DNA of 64,000 nucleotides from Haliotis asinina (Eukaryota > Mollusca > Gastropoda > Lepetellida > Haliotidae): assembly GCF_037392515.1 (NCBI RefSeq), contig NC_090292.1, forward strand, positions 43,823,747 through 43,887,746. The letters run 5' to 3'. The notes under the pieces are model-generated. The model saw only the letters and a program-made list of their open reading frames with translations, did not search any database and was not told the origin of the DNA. Positions 13,001-24,696 of this stretch are shown here, in pieces; the first letter of the stretch is position 1, and each line of letters begins with the position of its first letter. A program made the translations under genes and the position numbers.

Positions 13001-13490
13001 AAATATTTAATAAAAGGGGCAGAGTTAGATCATAGATATCTCCTAAATATTTTACCTGAAGCATGGAAAAACATAATAACAAATCATAGGTATATGCATA
13101 TCTATGACATGAATCTAAATTCTTATCAAAAGAATTTTATGAAATCAATACGTGGCTCAAGATTATTTTATGATATACTGTCATTTAACAATAATAATGC
13201 TCACGTGTGTCATAAATGGGAAAATATGTTAGATGACACAAATTTTGATTGGCCAATGACTTTTAAGTCTTACAGACAAGACATTAATGATGTAAAACTC
13301 TTAGATTTCCAATTTAAAGTCTTACATGGTATCATCTATACCAAAAAGGAACTCTTAAAAATGAACCTTATTCAAAGTGCCTTTTGCAGCTTTTGTAAGG
13401 ATGAAGATGAAACGTGCCATGTTTATTGGGAATGCCGTGAAACTAAGAACATTTTGGAATGATCTTCAAATTTGGATTAACACTTACTTG
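10079..13490 (+). pseudogene. LINE ORF2 (endonuclease-reverse transcriptase) pseudogene
   Basis: The endonuclease starts at 10079 with IRMISTNCRGL, shifts frame before 10159, and continues with IICLQDIH and GVAILFNNN. It ends near 10760 with the TDHSAI signature. The reverse transcriptase is in pieces: PNKNRTPNSFKKL (about 11660), FEKAFDTVSKYF (about 11893), GCRQGDLLSPYLF (about 12058), then LKINIDKTKAIWIGS (about 12251). I could not find the catalytic YADD-type motif between the last two, so it is probably deleted. The C-terminus (12956-13462) ends with CSFCKDEDETCHVYWEC, the Cys-rich motif of L1/Tx1 ORF2 proteins, and a following frame gives FWNDLQIW. At least five frame changes or stops are present. 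Confidence 0.85.
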
Positions 13491-13819
13491 ATACAAAAAT
13501 GTCATCTGACAAAACATTTAGTGTAATTTGGTGCCTTAATAATAATAAAAAAAACATTACTTAATCATATCACTATTTCAGCAAAAAGACATATCTATGT
13601 CTCTTCTTTGAAAGGAATCATTCCAAAATCTAATAACTTAATAAATACTTTAAAAGATATTTTCACTGCTGAAAGCTTCATTCCAAAAGAAAGAATGACA
13701 TGATAAAATTTGCAAAGAAATGTCATCCTTTACTCCTACTATTCAAACCTGACCTGTGATGCAGCAACTGCTTCTGTGAAGTCTTGATCCGTTTCCACTT
13801 TAGAAACAAAAATAAAACA

Positions 13820-13823
13820 AAAA

Positions 13824-13894
<71 letters not shown>

Positions 13895-13896
13895 AT
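13820..13896. repeat. (AAAT)n tail of the LINE
   Basis: About nineteen four-base units directly after the LINE 3' region, as expected for a reverse-transcribed 3' tail. Confidence 0.9.
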
Positions 13897-13898
13897 AT

Positions 13899-14567
13899 CA
13901 TTGTTCTAATTAGATATTGCTTAATTAGTTAACCAATTTATAATAACTGAACTGATGCATCTCTGGGAACATATATTACAGGGCGGCTCTATGATGACAT
14001 ACAAAACACAATAAGTTAAATGTTGGCGAAATATACAATACGCATTCATTCTGACGCTAGACTCTGCATGATATATCAGATGTGATACTATATGTAACAT
14101 ATGTTTGATAAGACCTATATGTAATATCTGTCAGATAATACACGATGTATAACACGGTTGGTTGGACCTGACTGTATATACTGTGTCGGGTGTGCTATAT
14201 ACAGCATGATATGTCGGATATGGGGTTACATTCAACATATGTTATACATACTCACGAGTATCCATACTATCCTGCGATATGCAGTATTATATTTGATATG
14301 TCATAAAGTACGCGTCTTAACAACTTCGCATAAACATCAGATGAATGAGTCATGTATGACAGATCATATTGTCTCTATCCCTATATCTGGCCTATTATGT
14401 TGTATAGTGCATCATGTCCAAACATATCTTATTGTATGTTGCATTACATCTAATCTATCATGTTCTATAAATAATAGTGCATTACAGCTAGAATATTTTA
14501 ATATCGCCTCCTGTAATATGTCATCTTGTATAATGCAAAAACATCCGACATGTTGCTTCGTTATACA
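13899..14567. other. AT-rich stretch with recurring ATATGT/ACATAT words
   Basis: Between about 14060 and 14560 short words such as GATATGTC, ATATGTTA and GCATGATAT recur without a fixed period. This looks like a degenerate satellite. The 172-codon open frame across it has a repetitive Ile/Tyr/Cys/His composition and no domain. Confidence 0.4.
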
Positions 14568-14746
14568 GCAGTACACCCATCATACCAAGATTAGACTATT
14601 GCATACGACCTCATACTCCGGGCTTTTTTCATCGCGGATTTTTCAACTTTATGGGTTGAATTGGTATTTTGGATGATTTGGTTCTGTAAGTGCATACCGA
14701 AAGGTATCAGAATCTGCAAAGTTGTATTTTGCGTTGCATGTGACCT
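14568..14746 (-). mobile_element. terminal fragment of the THAP/TTAA element
   Basis: The inverse complement of this segment matches the 33257-33545 end of the larger copy, with internal deletions. It ends GTTGCATGTGACC followed by TTTAA, the same terminal repeat and TTAA flank. Only this end is present. Confidence 0.6.
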
Positions 14747-14757
14747 TTAACTCATAT

Positions 14758-17020
14758 TCTTTAACACTACTCTAAGGTTACCGTCGTTACTTACGATTAA
14801 GTGAGATAATACTGAGCCGATTCTGGCAGTCTAAGTTATAACATTGGAACAGTGGAGAGACATCGTTATCTAAAATATATCAGTTTGCTGTGAACCCAAT
14901 GTGGCCTTGACCTTAATGGTGTTGGCTAAGCATTATTACAGGGCAGTTTCGCTATTATATGATTGACTGACTATTGTCGTGTTAAATAGTCTGCTGTACA
15001 CAATTAATCTAAAGAAAAGTGTATGTGTCGCCTTGTATACTGTTATGAGAGTGTATTTTCTGTAAATTGTATTATTAATTAAGTAATAATTATTATTGTT
15101 TGAATAATAATTATTATCGGTCATATTTCGTTTCATAAATGTTCGCTACTTTGTTTTGAATAACATTGACTCCCGGGAGGCTGGCCGAGAAAATTCCACG
15201 TTAGTGTCGATGGTCGTAAGTGTTCGAAAGTTCTTGAATTGATGACTGAATGTATATATAAAGTCTAGTTGCCGTGTTGCGGAGACGGAAAAACACACAG
15301 ATTACTGTTGTATGTATATCTTCCTGCTTCCGTCAACGCCTGATCTACATAACCGCTGCCTAACCGCTCGCTGTATTGCATTCTACATAATTGTTTCTCA
15401 CTCTCACATTAAGACTTCGGTGAGTTGAGATTATATTTGTGACTATTATTGTAGTTTCGACTCATCTGCATTGTATGAAACCAGTGTTATATTTATTTTT
15501 CAGGTTCTGAGGTGATTTCTTATACCTTTTGTCATGGCAAATTTTTAGCAGTAACAAAATCACATGTACTTAATATGTATGTTACAATAAATGATTCTTA
15601 TTCTTTCTTTTTCTTTTCTCCTTTTTTGCTTAACGCCGCTTCCAGCAATTTTCACGCTTTTTGGGTGTTGTCTGTAAATAATCGAATCAGTTGGAATTTA
15701 ACAGTTGGAAGTGAGCTCTTTTATTGCTGGTTGATTTATGGCCTGGTGTAAAGGTTAAGCATATTACATGCAAAAACATTAAGACCAATAGGTAAACCCA
15801 AAGCAGTGATTTACGATTTCATCTACCCGCTCCTCCCTCGTAACAAGTGGATTACTGGATTAATATTTTAATGATAGCTTGTTAAACAACTTTTTCTTTA
15901 TTGCTATGTCATTTGGGGCCAAACAGATTGTACATAGAGAATGAGGGCTCCGCCATCGTAACAAATGGAGTACTGGATTAATATTTTAATGATAGCTTGT
16001 TAAACAACTCTTTCTTATTTATATGACATTTAGGGCCAAACGGATTGTAGATAGACAATGAAAGGAGATACAGTGGACGCGGCACTCATTGAGACTGAAG
16101 AAATAATCCCGTTTTGGCAATGTGCCGGATTGTAGACCTGATGATAAATGTACAAGCCACAGACGGGAATGAGATTTAATGCCAGTTTTGGCAACTTGCT
16201 GGATTGGACAGATGTCGGTTTTGACAGCTTCCAATGTATGTGCTCCGTTCTTTTTTTAATTACATGTAATTACATGTATGTTAGTGCATTCCAGATACCA
16301 TATTAATCTAGTACTAACAATTCTTTCCATGACTTTACAGACTCAGCTGGTTAGACATATCAGTATGATTTCATCCATGGATGCCATTATGCCAAGACAG
16401 TGGGACATTCCAAGAAATGCATATTTCACCCAAACTATTTAGAAGTGTCACCAGACATGATTCAGTAATATGCTTCAAGAGATAGCTATCTGTGTTGTCA
16501 GGTCATGTTGCTGTTACATAATCACAACTTGGCAGTATGTAACCCATCGTAGTGAACACAATTCATTATCATCTTCACCATGAGATCTGTCTTCAAAGCT
16601 CCAAAGGAAAGAGGAGAGATGATGGTTTTTCTTCTTTGTTTTTATAAAAATATTTTCCCCCTTTTTGATAGCTCGTTGTGTGGTATTTGAAACAAATCTT
16701 TCCGGTAGATCGAGTGACTGGTCTAGATTTGGCCCTGAAATTGACGAAACAGGTTGAACTGACTGAACACAGGTCAGTCAGTCTGACATGCAGTGGAGGA
16801 CATTTCTGAAAGGTGGCTTAATGCTACGGAATATATGACAGTCATGTGGTGGGGGCGTCAACGTATCTTTTGGGTTGTATTCTCTTGATTTGTGCTTCTG
16901 TTTGATACCTGAATGTACCATTTAGCACATTTATATTTGGTGTCCTCCACTGAAACGAATATCAAAAAGAATGCGACCTAAGATGAAAAATGTTGACGTG
17001 TGTAAGACGAGAGTGGATTC
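14758..17020. other. gene-poor stretch with a tandem duplication
   Basis: No gene is recognised. The only clear structure is the duplication at 15839-16075, listed separately. Confidence 0.4.
15839..16075. repeat. tandem duplication of about 118 bp
   Basis: Two adjacent copies (from 15839 and from about 15956) share CTGGATTAATATTTTAATGA, then the start of GATAGCTTGTTAAACAAC, and later a GGGCCAAAC word. A few substitutions and small length differences separate them. Confidence 0.75.
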
Positions 17021-17068
17021 GAGACATACAAAGCCAGTCGGATGTTGAGATAACGGCTGTAACTGGCC

Positions 17069-17205
17069 TTCGATACAGCATTTCATTTCAATCGGTTAGA
17101 TGTCTGGTCCGGCCAATATCGAAATTGTCTGGTCCAGACTCGATTATTTACCGACCGTCGCCATATAGCTGGCATATTGATGAGTGCGGCGTAAAACTAA
17201 ACTCA
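17069..17205 (+). repeat. abalone-type SINE, 3' half
   Basis: Contains TGTCTGGTCCAGACTCGATT, CCGCCATATAG-like sequence and the GCGGCGTAAAACTAAACTCA tail. The segment just before it (CAGCATTTCATTTCAATCG) recurs near 17930, so a second dispersed repeat adjoins. Confidence 0.75.
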
Positions 17206-17326
17206 CACAATGTCATTGAACAATAACAGAATAATTATCAGCTATAGTATTGCTCACTCACTCACAGTCACAATCAATCACTCAGCTCTGAGGCTGTTAC
17301 AGTCTTCAAAACGTCCAGCATTTCAT

Positions 17327-17570
17327 GACCCGTAAAGGTCCGGATAGAATAGGTCATCAGTAACCCATACTTGCCATAAAAGGCGACTATGCTTGTCGTA
17401 AGAGGCGTCTAACAGGATCGGGTGGTCATGAGCAAGCTCGCTGGCATCTTTGACGCGATTGATGCTCATGCTGCTGATCACTGGATTATCTGTTCCAGAC
17501 TCGATTATTTACACACTGCCGCCATATAGATGAAATATTGCTGATAACGGCATAAATCTAAACCCACTCA
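17327..17570 (+). repeat. abalone-type SINE, near full length
   Basis: Runs from GTAAAGGTCCGGATAGAATA through CGTAAGAGGCGTCTAAC, GATCGGGTGGTCA and GATCACTGGATTATCTG to a diverged tail (GGCATAAATCTAAACCCACT). Confidence 0.8.
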
Positions 17571-18470
17571 CTTCAACATTTCATGTCTTTCAAAAACATT
17601 TAGTATTTTCATTTGCTTCAAGCGTCTGGAGATAGATTTGTAATTACATCTAAGATCACCACATTTATGAATAAGTGCCCCAAAGTTCAAAGAAAGAAGC
17701 TTTCATAGTTACGTTGTTATGGTTGTAATCAAGAAAACGTCGTCACAAGGGTGTTAGGTTTAATAATGATGCCCTCTTTAACTTTCTGTGTTCATACACA
17801 GCAACTTCAATATTGTGAAAAATTATATTGAGAGATTGCGGTCTCACTGCAGACCCCAGAAGGAGGCGAGCCACGACGGAGGCAATTACGTTTCACCTGC
17901 CCACAAGTTCCGGTAAAAAGCCTTCGAAACAGCATTTCATTTCCATCGATTAGATGTCTGGTCCTGCCCATATCGAGCAGTTGGAGAAATACTTTATTTG
18001 GATGTCTATATAACCTGATTGGCCTTCTGGTAGAGGATTCCTGCAATATAATATCATCAATGATGACAATAATGACAATGTGAGAAACCAAAATCAAATA
18101 AACATGAATTGTGTGCATTAATACTCGCCATGCACAGGGCTTGGCGTGACCAACAGACAGAAACTGTCCCATTCTACTACTCGTCGAGGTAAAATAAAGT
18201 GTTTGACACTGGAACACAGTTCCTGACACCTGTTCATTCTGCCACCAGAATCTCGTCACCTACCGACACAGAGGGGCAACCAACGGCAAACAAACAGCCC
18301 AATCAATTCAATCACCTTGTTAATCCATGTACTACCATAATAATTTCTAAATGCAAACCGCAAAGGAAGGGTGTATTCTGCTTAACAGTACAGACGGACA
18401 GAATACTGTGTATAAGACTCTGCTCTCCTAACAGGTGCTGTAACTGCACAAATCTGAAGTGGAAATAGTC
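17571..18470. other. unannotated stretch
   Basis: No gene is recognised. A repeat shared with 17069 lies near 17925-17985. A segment related to about 5180-5310 lies near 18165-18290. Confidence 0.4.
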
Positions 18471-18474
18471 ATTA

Positions 18475-19690
18475 ATATGTACATGAAGGAACGGCACGTT
18501 TGCAGCAGGTTTTCAGTAGATGCCGTCCTCAATGTACACGTGCAGGAACCTCATAGGTTTTCAGAAGATGCCGTCCTCAATGTACACGTGCAGGAACCTC
18601 ATAGGTTTTCAGTAGATGCCGTCCTCAATGTACACGTGCAGGAACCTCATAGGTTTTCAGTAGATGCCGTCCTCAATGTACACGTGCAGGAACCTCACCT
18701 ATTTCTGCACACCCCATCATGAATGTACACGTGAAGAAACCGCAAATCTTTCTAGAACACCACGTGCTCAATATACACGTGCAGGAACCACGCATGTTTG
18801 CAGAATACCACACCCTCAATATACACGTGCAGGAACCACACATGTTTGCAGCTGACCACACCCTCAATATACACGTGCAGGAGCCACACATGTTTGCAGC
18901 TGACCACACCCTTAATATACACGTGCAGGAGCCACACATGTTTGCAGCTGACCACATCTTCAATATACAAGTGGAGGAGCCACATATGTTTGCAGCTGAC
19001 CATACCCTCAATATACACGTGCAGGAGCCACACATGTTTGCAGAATACCACACCCTCAATATACACGTGCAGGAGCCACACATGTTTGCAGCTGACCACA
19101 CCCTTAATATACACGTGCAAGAGCCACACGTTTGCAGCTGACCACATCTTCAATATACACATGCAGGAGCCACTCATGTTTACAGAAAATGACGTCTTCA
19201 GTATACATTTGCGGGCAAAACGCATGCTTGCTTCAGACCACGTCTTTAATGTACGCTTGAAGGTATCACACACGTTCGCGGACTGACCTTGTCCTCATTA
19301 CACACGTGTACGGAACCACACAGTCACACAGCTTACAACTGATTATGTCCACAATCTACACGCGAAGAGATCACTCATGATTGCAGCAGAAGACGTCTTC
19401 AAAATACAAATGAAGCGACCACACATGTTTTCAGCAGACCAAGCCATCAAAATACACGTGGAGCGACCACACATGTTTTCAGCAGATCACGCCATCAATA
19501 TACACATGACGTGGCCAGACATGATTTCAGCAGATCACGCCATCAATATACACGTGAAACGACCAGACATGCTTACAGCAGATCACGTCATCAATGTACA
19601 CGTCAAGGTATCAAACAACTTTGCAACACACTGTTTCTTCAACATACACGTCAAGGAATCACTACACGTTTTCAGTAGACCATGTCTTCC
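18475..19690 (+). repeat. 48-bp minisatellite, about 25 units, 16-codon phase
   Basis: A unit containing ATACACGTGCAGGAGCCACA and ATGTTTGCAGCTGACCACA repeats about every 48 bases. Because 48 is a multiple of three, one frame reads a 16-residue repeat of the type NIHVQEPHMFAADHTL. It is open over 18459-18722, 18719-19141 (in another frame) and 19377-19690. Units at the left share a variant (EPHRFSVDAVLNVHVQ), and the right third is more diverged (HVKRPDMLTADHVINV). Most units hold the palindrome CACGTG. Two frame changes and a stop near 19286 argue against one long coding exon. I see no start, splice signals or domain that would make this a gene, though a repetitive-protein exon cannot be excluded. 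Confidence 0.85.
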
Positions 19691-19719
19691 ATACGATAGT
19701 TGTAGAACATGCTGGAATC

Positions 19720-19750
19720 ACACACACACACACACACACACACGCACGCA

Positions 19751-19782
<32 letters not shown>

Positions 19783-19816
19783 CACGCACACACACACACC
19801 AACAACAACAACAACG
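19720..19816. repeat. (CA)n/(CACG)n and (AAC)n microsatellites
   Basis: Compound run of CA and CACG units to about 19800, then AAC units. Confidence 0.95.
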
Positions 19817-20124
19817 ACCACCACTACCTCAACCCAGGGCTTCTTATCCCCCACCCACCCACCCACATTCCACACACGCACTCACGCACTTCATCCCTGT
19901 TGCATGTTTACGTATTTACGGTCTTTGACCAAATGGTGTAAAGGGTTTTACTGTCACAGACAAACCCATATGCAACCAAAACCATTTTACAATGTATGAA
20001 AATGTGATGAAACTTTCAATCGATACTAAAACTGTAGATTAAAGTATGCAGTTCCAACCTAACTTCGTTCAGTCTGCTACAAGGTCCCTGAATTGAAGGT
20101 CATCCTTCATGACAAACACTGAAC

Positions 20125-21028
20125 ATGAACGGAAGTGTTTCGGTATTAGTGCTGTTTTCGGCACTGTTCAGCATACACCATGTTTGCCAAGGTTTCAACG
20201 TATTCTTTGATAAAACTGTGAGGCTTTCTTACAACATATCCCTGAAGGATTGCATCGTTAGCTGTATTAATCAAAAGGGATGTCTTTTTTTCGACTACTC
20301 GTCAATGTTCTGCGTTGCCGTATTCGTTGTAACCAAGAGATTTGAATTGAACATACCCTGCGAAATTAGACGAGAATGTTCCAAGAGGTCCGACTTCATC
20401 AAATTGTACCCTCGTGTAAGTACACACCTTTACTTACTAGAAAAGATGGCGTTTTAGCAATATTCGTGCAATTGTGTGATAATCAGTCATAAGGTAATCA
20501 CATTGCCAGTGGCGGAGCGGATTTACAGTGCCTTTGGTTGGAAGATATCGGGGTTGCAGCATCAACTCCTCTTCACAGCCCTGTGTGTGTGGGGGGGAGG
20601 GGGTGTTAGTAATATTGGCATTATTTCAGCCATGTTGTTATGAAGTCATCCTAACCACAATTAAAGTTGAAGTATAGCGATCCATGGACGAAAGACAGTA
20701 GAACTGAAAGTCGCGTCTATCGCTAAAATCTGATTTTAATCAGAACAATACGATGCAAACCTGAGCTATTGACCATCCAATCTCGTTAGTCGCCTCTAAT
20801 GACAAGGATAACCGCCTTTTGTTTCAGCATATAATCTTCTTTATTCATGAAGAATGTACGCCTCCGGCCCATGTTCATGCATGTGGTCAGTCAGGATATA
20901 ATGTATGCTACTATAGACATATATTATACATTTATCATCCAAAAGTGTGTTCTACAGGCGATATCGCTTGTGTTGTGAGATCAGACACAAAGTTTGCACA
21001 ATGCCCTGACAATGTTATGACGTCATGA
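20125..21028 (+). CDS. probable secreted PAN/apple-like cysteine-rich protein (two exons)
   Basis: Exon 1 (20125-20415) starts MNGSVSVLVLFSALF, a hydrophobic signal peptide, and continues with LKDCIVSCINQKGCLFFDYS and a later Cys, the spacing of a PAN/apple domain. It ends exactly before a GTAAGT donor. A GTTTCAG acceptor ends at 20827. Exon 2 (20828-21028) stays in the same phase and adds a Cys-rich tail (EECTPPAHVHACGQ ... CSTGDIACVV ... CPDN) to a TGA stop. The joined protein is 163 residues. PAN domains bind proteins or sugars, and secreted proteins of this type are common in molluscs. The splice join is inferred from phase and signals. The exon at 25137-25223 could instead be the true last exon. 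Confidence 0.55.
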
Positions 21029-21055
21029 ACTTGACATCACTGCACTGCAAATCTA

Positions 21056-21690
21056 ATGGCAGGGCTGTGTCCAGAGATGTACATGATTTTGGATGACATC
21101 CGAGTGTCTACTGATTACAATATTATTATATCAGCACTCGTTGATAAAAGTAAAAATATACCTGGCAAGTCTGAAATATTTGTAACTTTATCAACTGGTG
21201 TTGATATACTTGATATCAGCAATCCGCGGATATTGTATCACGTGATATGTCGACGTCACACTGGCCATCAAAAACATATTTATTTAAAAAAAAAAATCCA
21301 GGATGAAACTGGTCCTCGAAGTGACATTTGAACGTGCCTGAAGTCAAGACAGAATGTCTGCACAAATGATGAGGTATTTGGAATGGTTCTGCTGTCTTAT
21401 ATGTGTCAAGGCCGTGAAGACAGCTTTGGTCTCAATGGAACGTTTGTCGGAAATTCTTCATGATGACTTGGCCATCATCCTAGAATCCGTCTGTAAAATG
21501 GGTCAATGGGTGCTATATACACATGAGCATTAGTTAAGCATCACCCATTTTCATGCTATAAGATTGTGTTTAACACAACACACTGGTCATTCATGATATG
21601 GAAACCGAATACATGGTTATAATTTCGTTAACTGAATTATCTAAAGTGTCAATCCATCAACTACCAAAACTGCTGCTGTTTCTTTGTAAT
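21056..21690. other. unannotated stretch
   Basis: An open frame of 91 codons at 21056-21331 has no recognisable motif and could be 3' untranslated sequence of the preceding gene. Nothing else is seen. Confidence 0.4.
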
Positions 21691-21746
21691 TTATTGACGG
21701 TCAAGGAGCATGTGGTCACACAGACAATATCTGTGTAATGGTGATA

Positions 21747-22650
21747 TCAGTATTTGTTGTATCCTCCCCTCGCACGGATAACTGCTGCAACCCTACTCCT
21801 CATGCTGGAAATCAAATGCCGAATGCTCATCACTGGAATCCTCTGCCATTCCTCATGAAGAGCCTGAGCTACTTCCTGCAGATTTTGAACAGGTGGATCC
21901 CTTACTTGAACTTGACGCCCCAGGTGGTCCCATAAATGCTCATTTGGGTTGAGATCAGGGTTTCTCGCGGGCCTAGCTAATCAGTCAACTGCGTTGTTCT
22001 GCAAGTATGCGGTAACAGCTCTGGAGCGATTCTGCCTAGCATTATCGTCCATAAATACTGGCCGACAAGTGAGGGGATGGTTACAACAGCAGCTTCGAGT
22101 ACTTCCTGTTGGCATCTCTGACCATTGAGTGTCCTTTGAATGGTGATAAGATTCAGCTTACAGTCACAGGAGATACACTAAAAACACCATTACAGAACCA
22201 TCGCCAAAGGGTTCAGCCGCATGGATCATCCGTTGTTCATAAGCCTCATTACACCTTCTCCAAACTCGCCAACGGCCACCAGTAACACGAAAAGAAAACG
22301 TTTTTCACGGATCCTGCGCCATGTCCTCAGATTACGGTTTTGTCGTTGATTACACCACGCCAAGCGTTGAGCCTTGTGTCTGACAGTGAGTAAGGAACAT
22401 CTGATTTGACAGACCTGAGCCTCCTTCTGATGGAGAAGAACATCCTATCTCCATCGTTCTCTGAGATCTTTGCCATTGGTCGTGGGTACTGCGTCTCACT
22501 AGGCGAGTAACGGGGAGTAGTCTTTCTCGGCCTTCCTGGACGATCCTTGACGTAACCAGTGGCCGCATGTTTTCTTACAAGGCGACTAATGACCAAACGC
22601 TGCGACAGGACAAACCTACTTCATGCATACCATTAATCTGCCCTCTTGTA
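21747..22650 (-). pseudogene. Tc1-like (DD34E) transposase pseudogene
   Basis: On the minus strand the N-terminal part near 22596 reads RLVRKHAATGYVKDRPGRP, the paired-like DNA-binding region and basic linker of Tc1 transposases. Near 22050 the frame reads MDDNAR, with the second catalytic Asp. PDLNPNEHLWDHLG lies near 21940 and carries the Glu, 34 positions on, so the pattern is DD34E. The C-terminus is complete, ending RARGGYNKY and a stop at 21747. An in-frame stop lies between the last two catalytic residues, and the middle third (with the first Asp) is fragmented by frame changes. Terminal inverted repeats were not resolved. Confidence 0.8.
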
Positions 22651-22719
22651 TTTTCAGAATGCCTACCCCTCAGCATGTCCAAAAAAGTTCAATTTCAGCA
22701 CTGTTTCACTTATTGATGC

Positions 22720-23689
22720 GTCGATATCGAAGGCAATGAGAATACATCATTTCACCTTTTTATACCCCTCAGTCGCTTGCACCATGATAGAACTTTAGCA
22801 TGAAAAGCATGTATTTGAGTCATCAGGTGAATTTCATGCTAACTGCATGTGTAATTATATATAACTGGTTGACTTCTCTGTTTTGATCCCTTTTCCTTAC
22901 AATCGACAATTATTTTTGATGGTGCTTAATTAATGCTCATTTGTATATTTGTAACGTAACTGTTTGCATTCCTGTTGGAATACATAAGATTTGTCTCAGA
23001 CATTTTTGAATTTGGTGAGGGTAAGTTCGACCTGTGGCTGCACTATCAGAAATCGATCAGGTACTGTGTCCAGTGTTACCTACCTATATCTGGTTGTATC
23101 CTGATTTCAATCTGTCGATCCATTTATTTCAGGTGAGAAAATGAGTTTATATAGAAAATTTGAAACACAATTCAATTGGAAATTTGTCAGTTTCTTCCCA
23201 ACTTCCAATGTTTCCATTAGCAAAAGGTCAAGTAAGATATATCTAGTGGAAATGACAATGGTGGAATCGCAAATCACTGATTTGAGTTCATTTAATGGTT
23301 TTAATGTTTGTCGTCTCGAAATTGATATGTCATGCTCAACCTTTACACCTGACCATAATTCAACGAGCGATTAGCTAATACGAGCTCACTGGCATCTGTA
23401 GGAATACCTTTAGCTTGTGATGACAAACGTATTATCGTCAATGTCTTCAACGGTCGTAGGTTTGAAATTTCTGGTTGTTAAACATTCATGAGTAATAGTC
23501 AGATGACGATCGACAGCTGATTTCTGCTAAAAGTAATGCCTAATTTCAGAATGTTTTGAAAGAACGAAAACAGTTTCGAAATAATTTGTATCTGCTTTTT
23601 AAAACTGCGTCTAACTGTGAGTTGTTTCCTCTAACTTTCGTGTGTTTTTGAAGACCAAAAAGAGTGTTTGAGTAATATAATCAGTTGTA
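22720..23689. other. unannotated stretch
   Basis: No gene or clear repeat recognised. Confidence 0.4.
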
Positions 23690-23945
23690 GCACGGTTGTT
23701 ACTCTACTAAACCGCGAAGATCCGGGTTAGAACTGATCTTCAGTGAACCGTGCTTGTCTTAAGAGACTAACATAAACGGGTGATCAGGCTCCCTCACTTT
23801 ATTGACACGTGCCATTGTATGTCAGTTGAAGAAATCGATAATCATCCTGTTGATCACTGGATTGTCTGGTCCAAACTCGGTTATCTATAGACCAGAAAAC
23901 TTTTCAACTGGACCTTTGCAATATTGATGAGAGCGGCGTAAAACT
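23690..23945 (+). repeat. abalone-type SINE, diverged
   Basis: Shows GATCCGGGTTAGAACTGATC, GATCACTGGATTGTCTGGTC and a GCGGCGTAAAACTATAC tail. The central part differs strongly from the other copies. Confidence 0.65.
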
Positions 23946-24201
23946 ATACAACATCGACGACGTCGACAGCCAGTCATCAGTTTCAGTTGTATCTAGCGTA
24001 AACGTTCGGTAAAGAGTTCAGTAAAGTGAGATGCTTTTCGCTTTCATTTGAGTGAAATTGTCACGAACTTCTGGAGAAAGATATGCAAGCACGTCTATTA
24101 TCACAGTGCTTACTAATGAAATAATGTTGCTTGGTTTAAGGAAAGAAGGAAAGATGAAAGACGCTTTTCCTTACGTTGACATTACTCGGCGGATGAGTGC
24201 T

Positions 24202-24385
24202 TGAGTGAGTGAGTCTAATTTTACGCCGCACTCAACAATATTCCAACTATATTGTAACGGTCTGTAAATAATTAACCCGACAATGGACCAGACAACCCAG
24301 TGCTCAAGAACATGAGCATCGACCTGCGCAAGAGTCAACATGTGACATGTGTCAACCAAGTCAGCGAGCTTGACCACCCGAACCC
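24202..24385 (-). repeat. abalone-type SINE, inverse orientation
   Basis: Starts GAGTGAGTGAGTCTAATTTT then ACGCCGCACTCAACAATATT, with GACCAGACAACCCAGTG and GACCACCCGAACC, the complement of the family consensus. The head region is missing. Confidence 0.8.
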
Positions 24386-24449
24386 ATCCTTTTTAATGAC
24401 CTCAAAATGGACCATGCGCAGTGATTAGGTAAGAACAGGCCTACTCGAC

Positions 24450-24467
24450 CCCCCCCCCCCCTCCCCC

Positions 24468-24498
<31 letters not shown>

Positions 24499-24536
24499 AT
24501 AAATAAAAAAGATATAAATAAATAAATAAATAAATA
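24450..24536. repeat. poly-C / poly-A / (AAAT)n low-complexity tract
   Basis: A run of C, then about 30 A, then AAAT units. Confidence 0.9.
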
Positions 24537-24696
24537 ACAGATTTCTCTTGCAGTCGGAGTTACATGTGGTGTTAAGAGTATGTACTCTTCTCATCATGAC
24601 AGGTCATTCACGGTCATCTCTGGCCTTGTGAGACTAGATTACCGGTCAGATTACCATGTAAATAAAATGATAATGCCATTTAGAAAGTGCTCAAAT

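Larger units (their letters stand above)
10079..13896 (+). mobile_element. L1/Tx1-type LINE, decayed
   Basis: A non-LTR retrotransposon in sense orientation. It carries endonuclease, reverse transcriptase and C-terminal segments in that order and ends in an (AAAT)n tail at 13820-13896. No ORF1 is seen upstream, so the copy is probably 5'-truncated. Many frame changes show it is long dead. Confidence 0.85.

Noticed and set aside
14158-14676. 172-codon open frame
   Set aside because: Lies across degenerate AT-rich repeats and the end of the THAP element. No domain, signal or splice context.
19672-19999. His-Thr or Val-Cys repeat frames
   Set aside because: Translation of the (CA)n/(CACG)n microsatellite.
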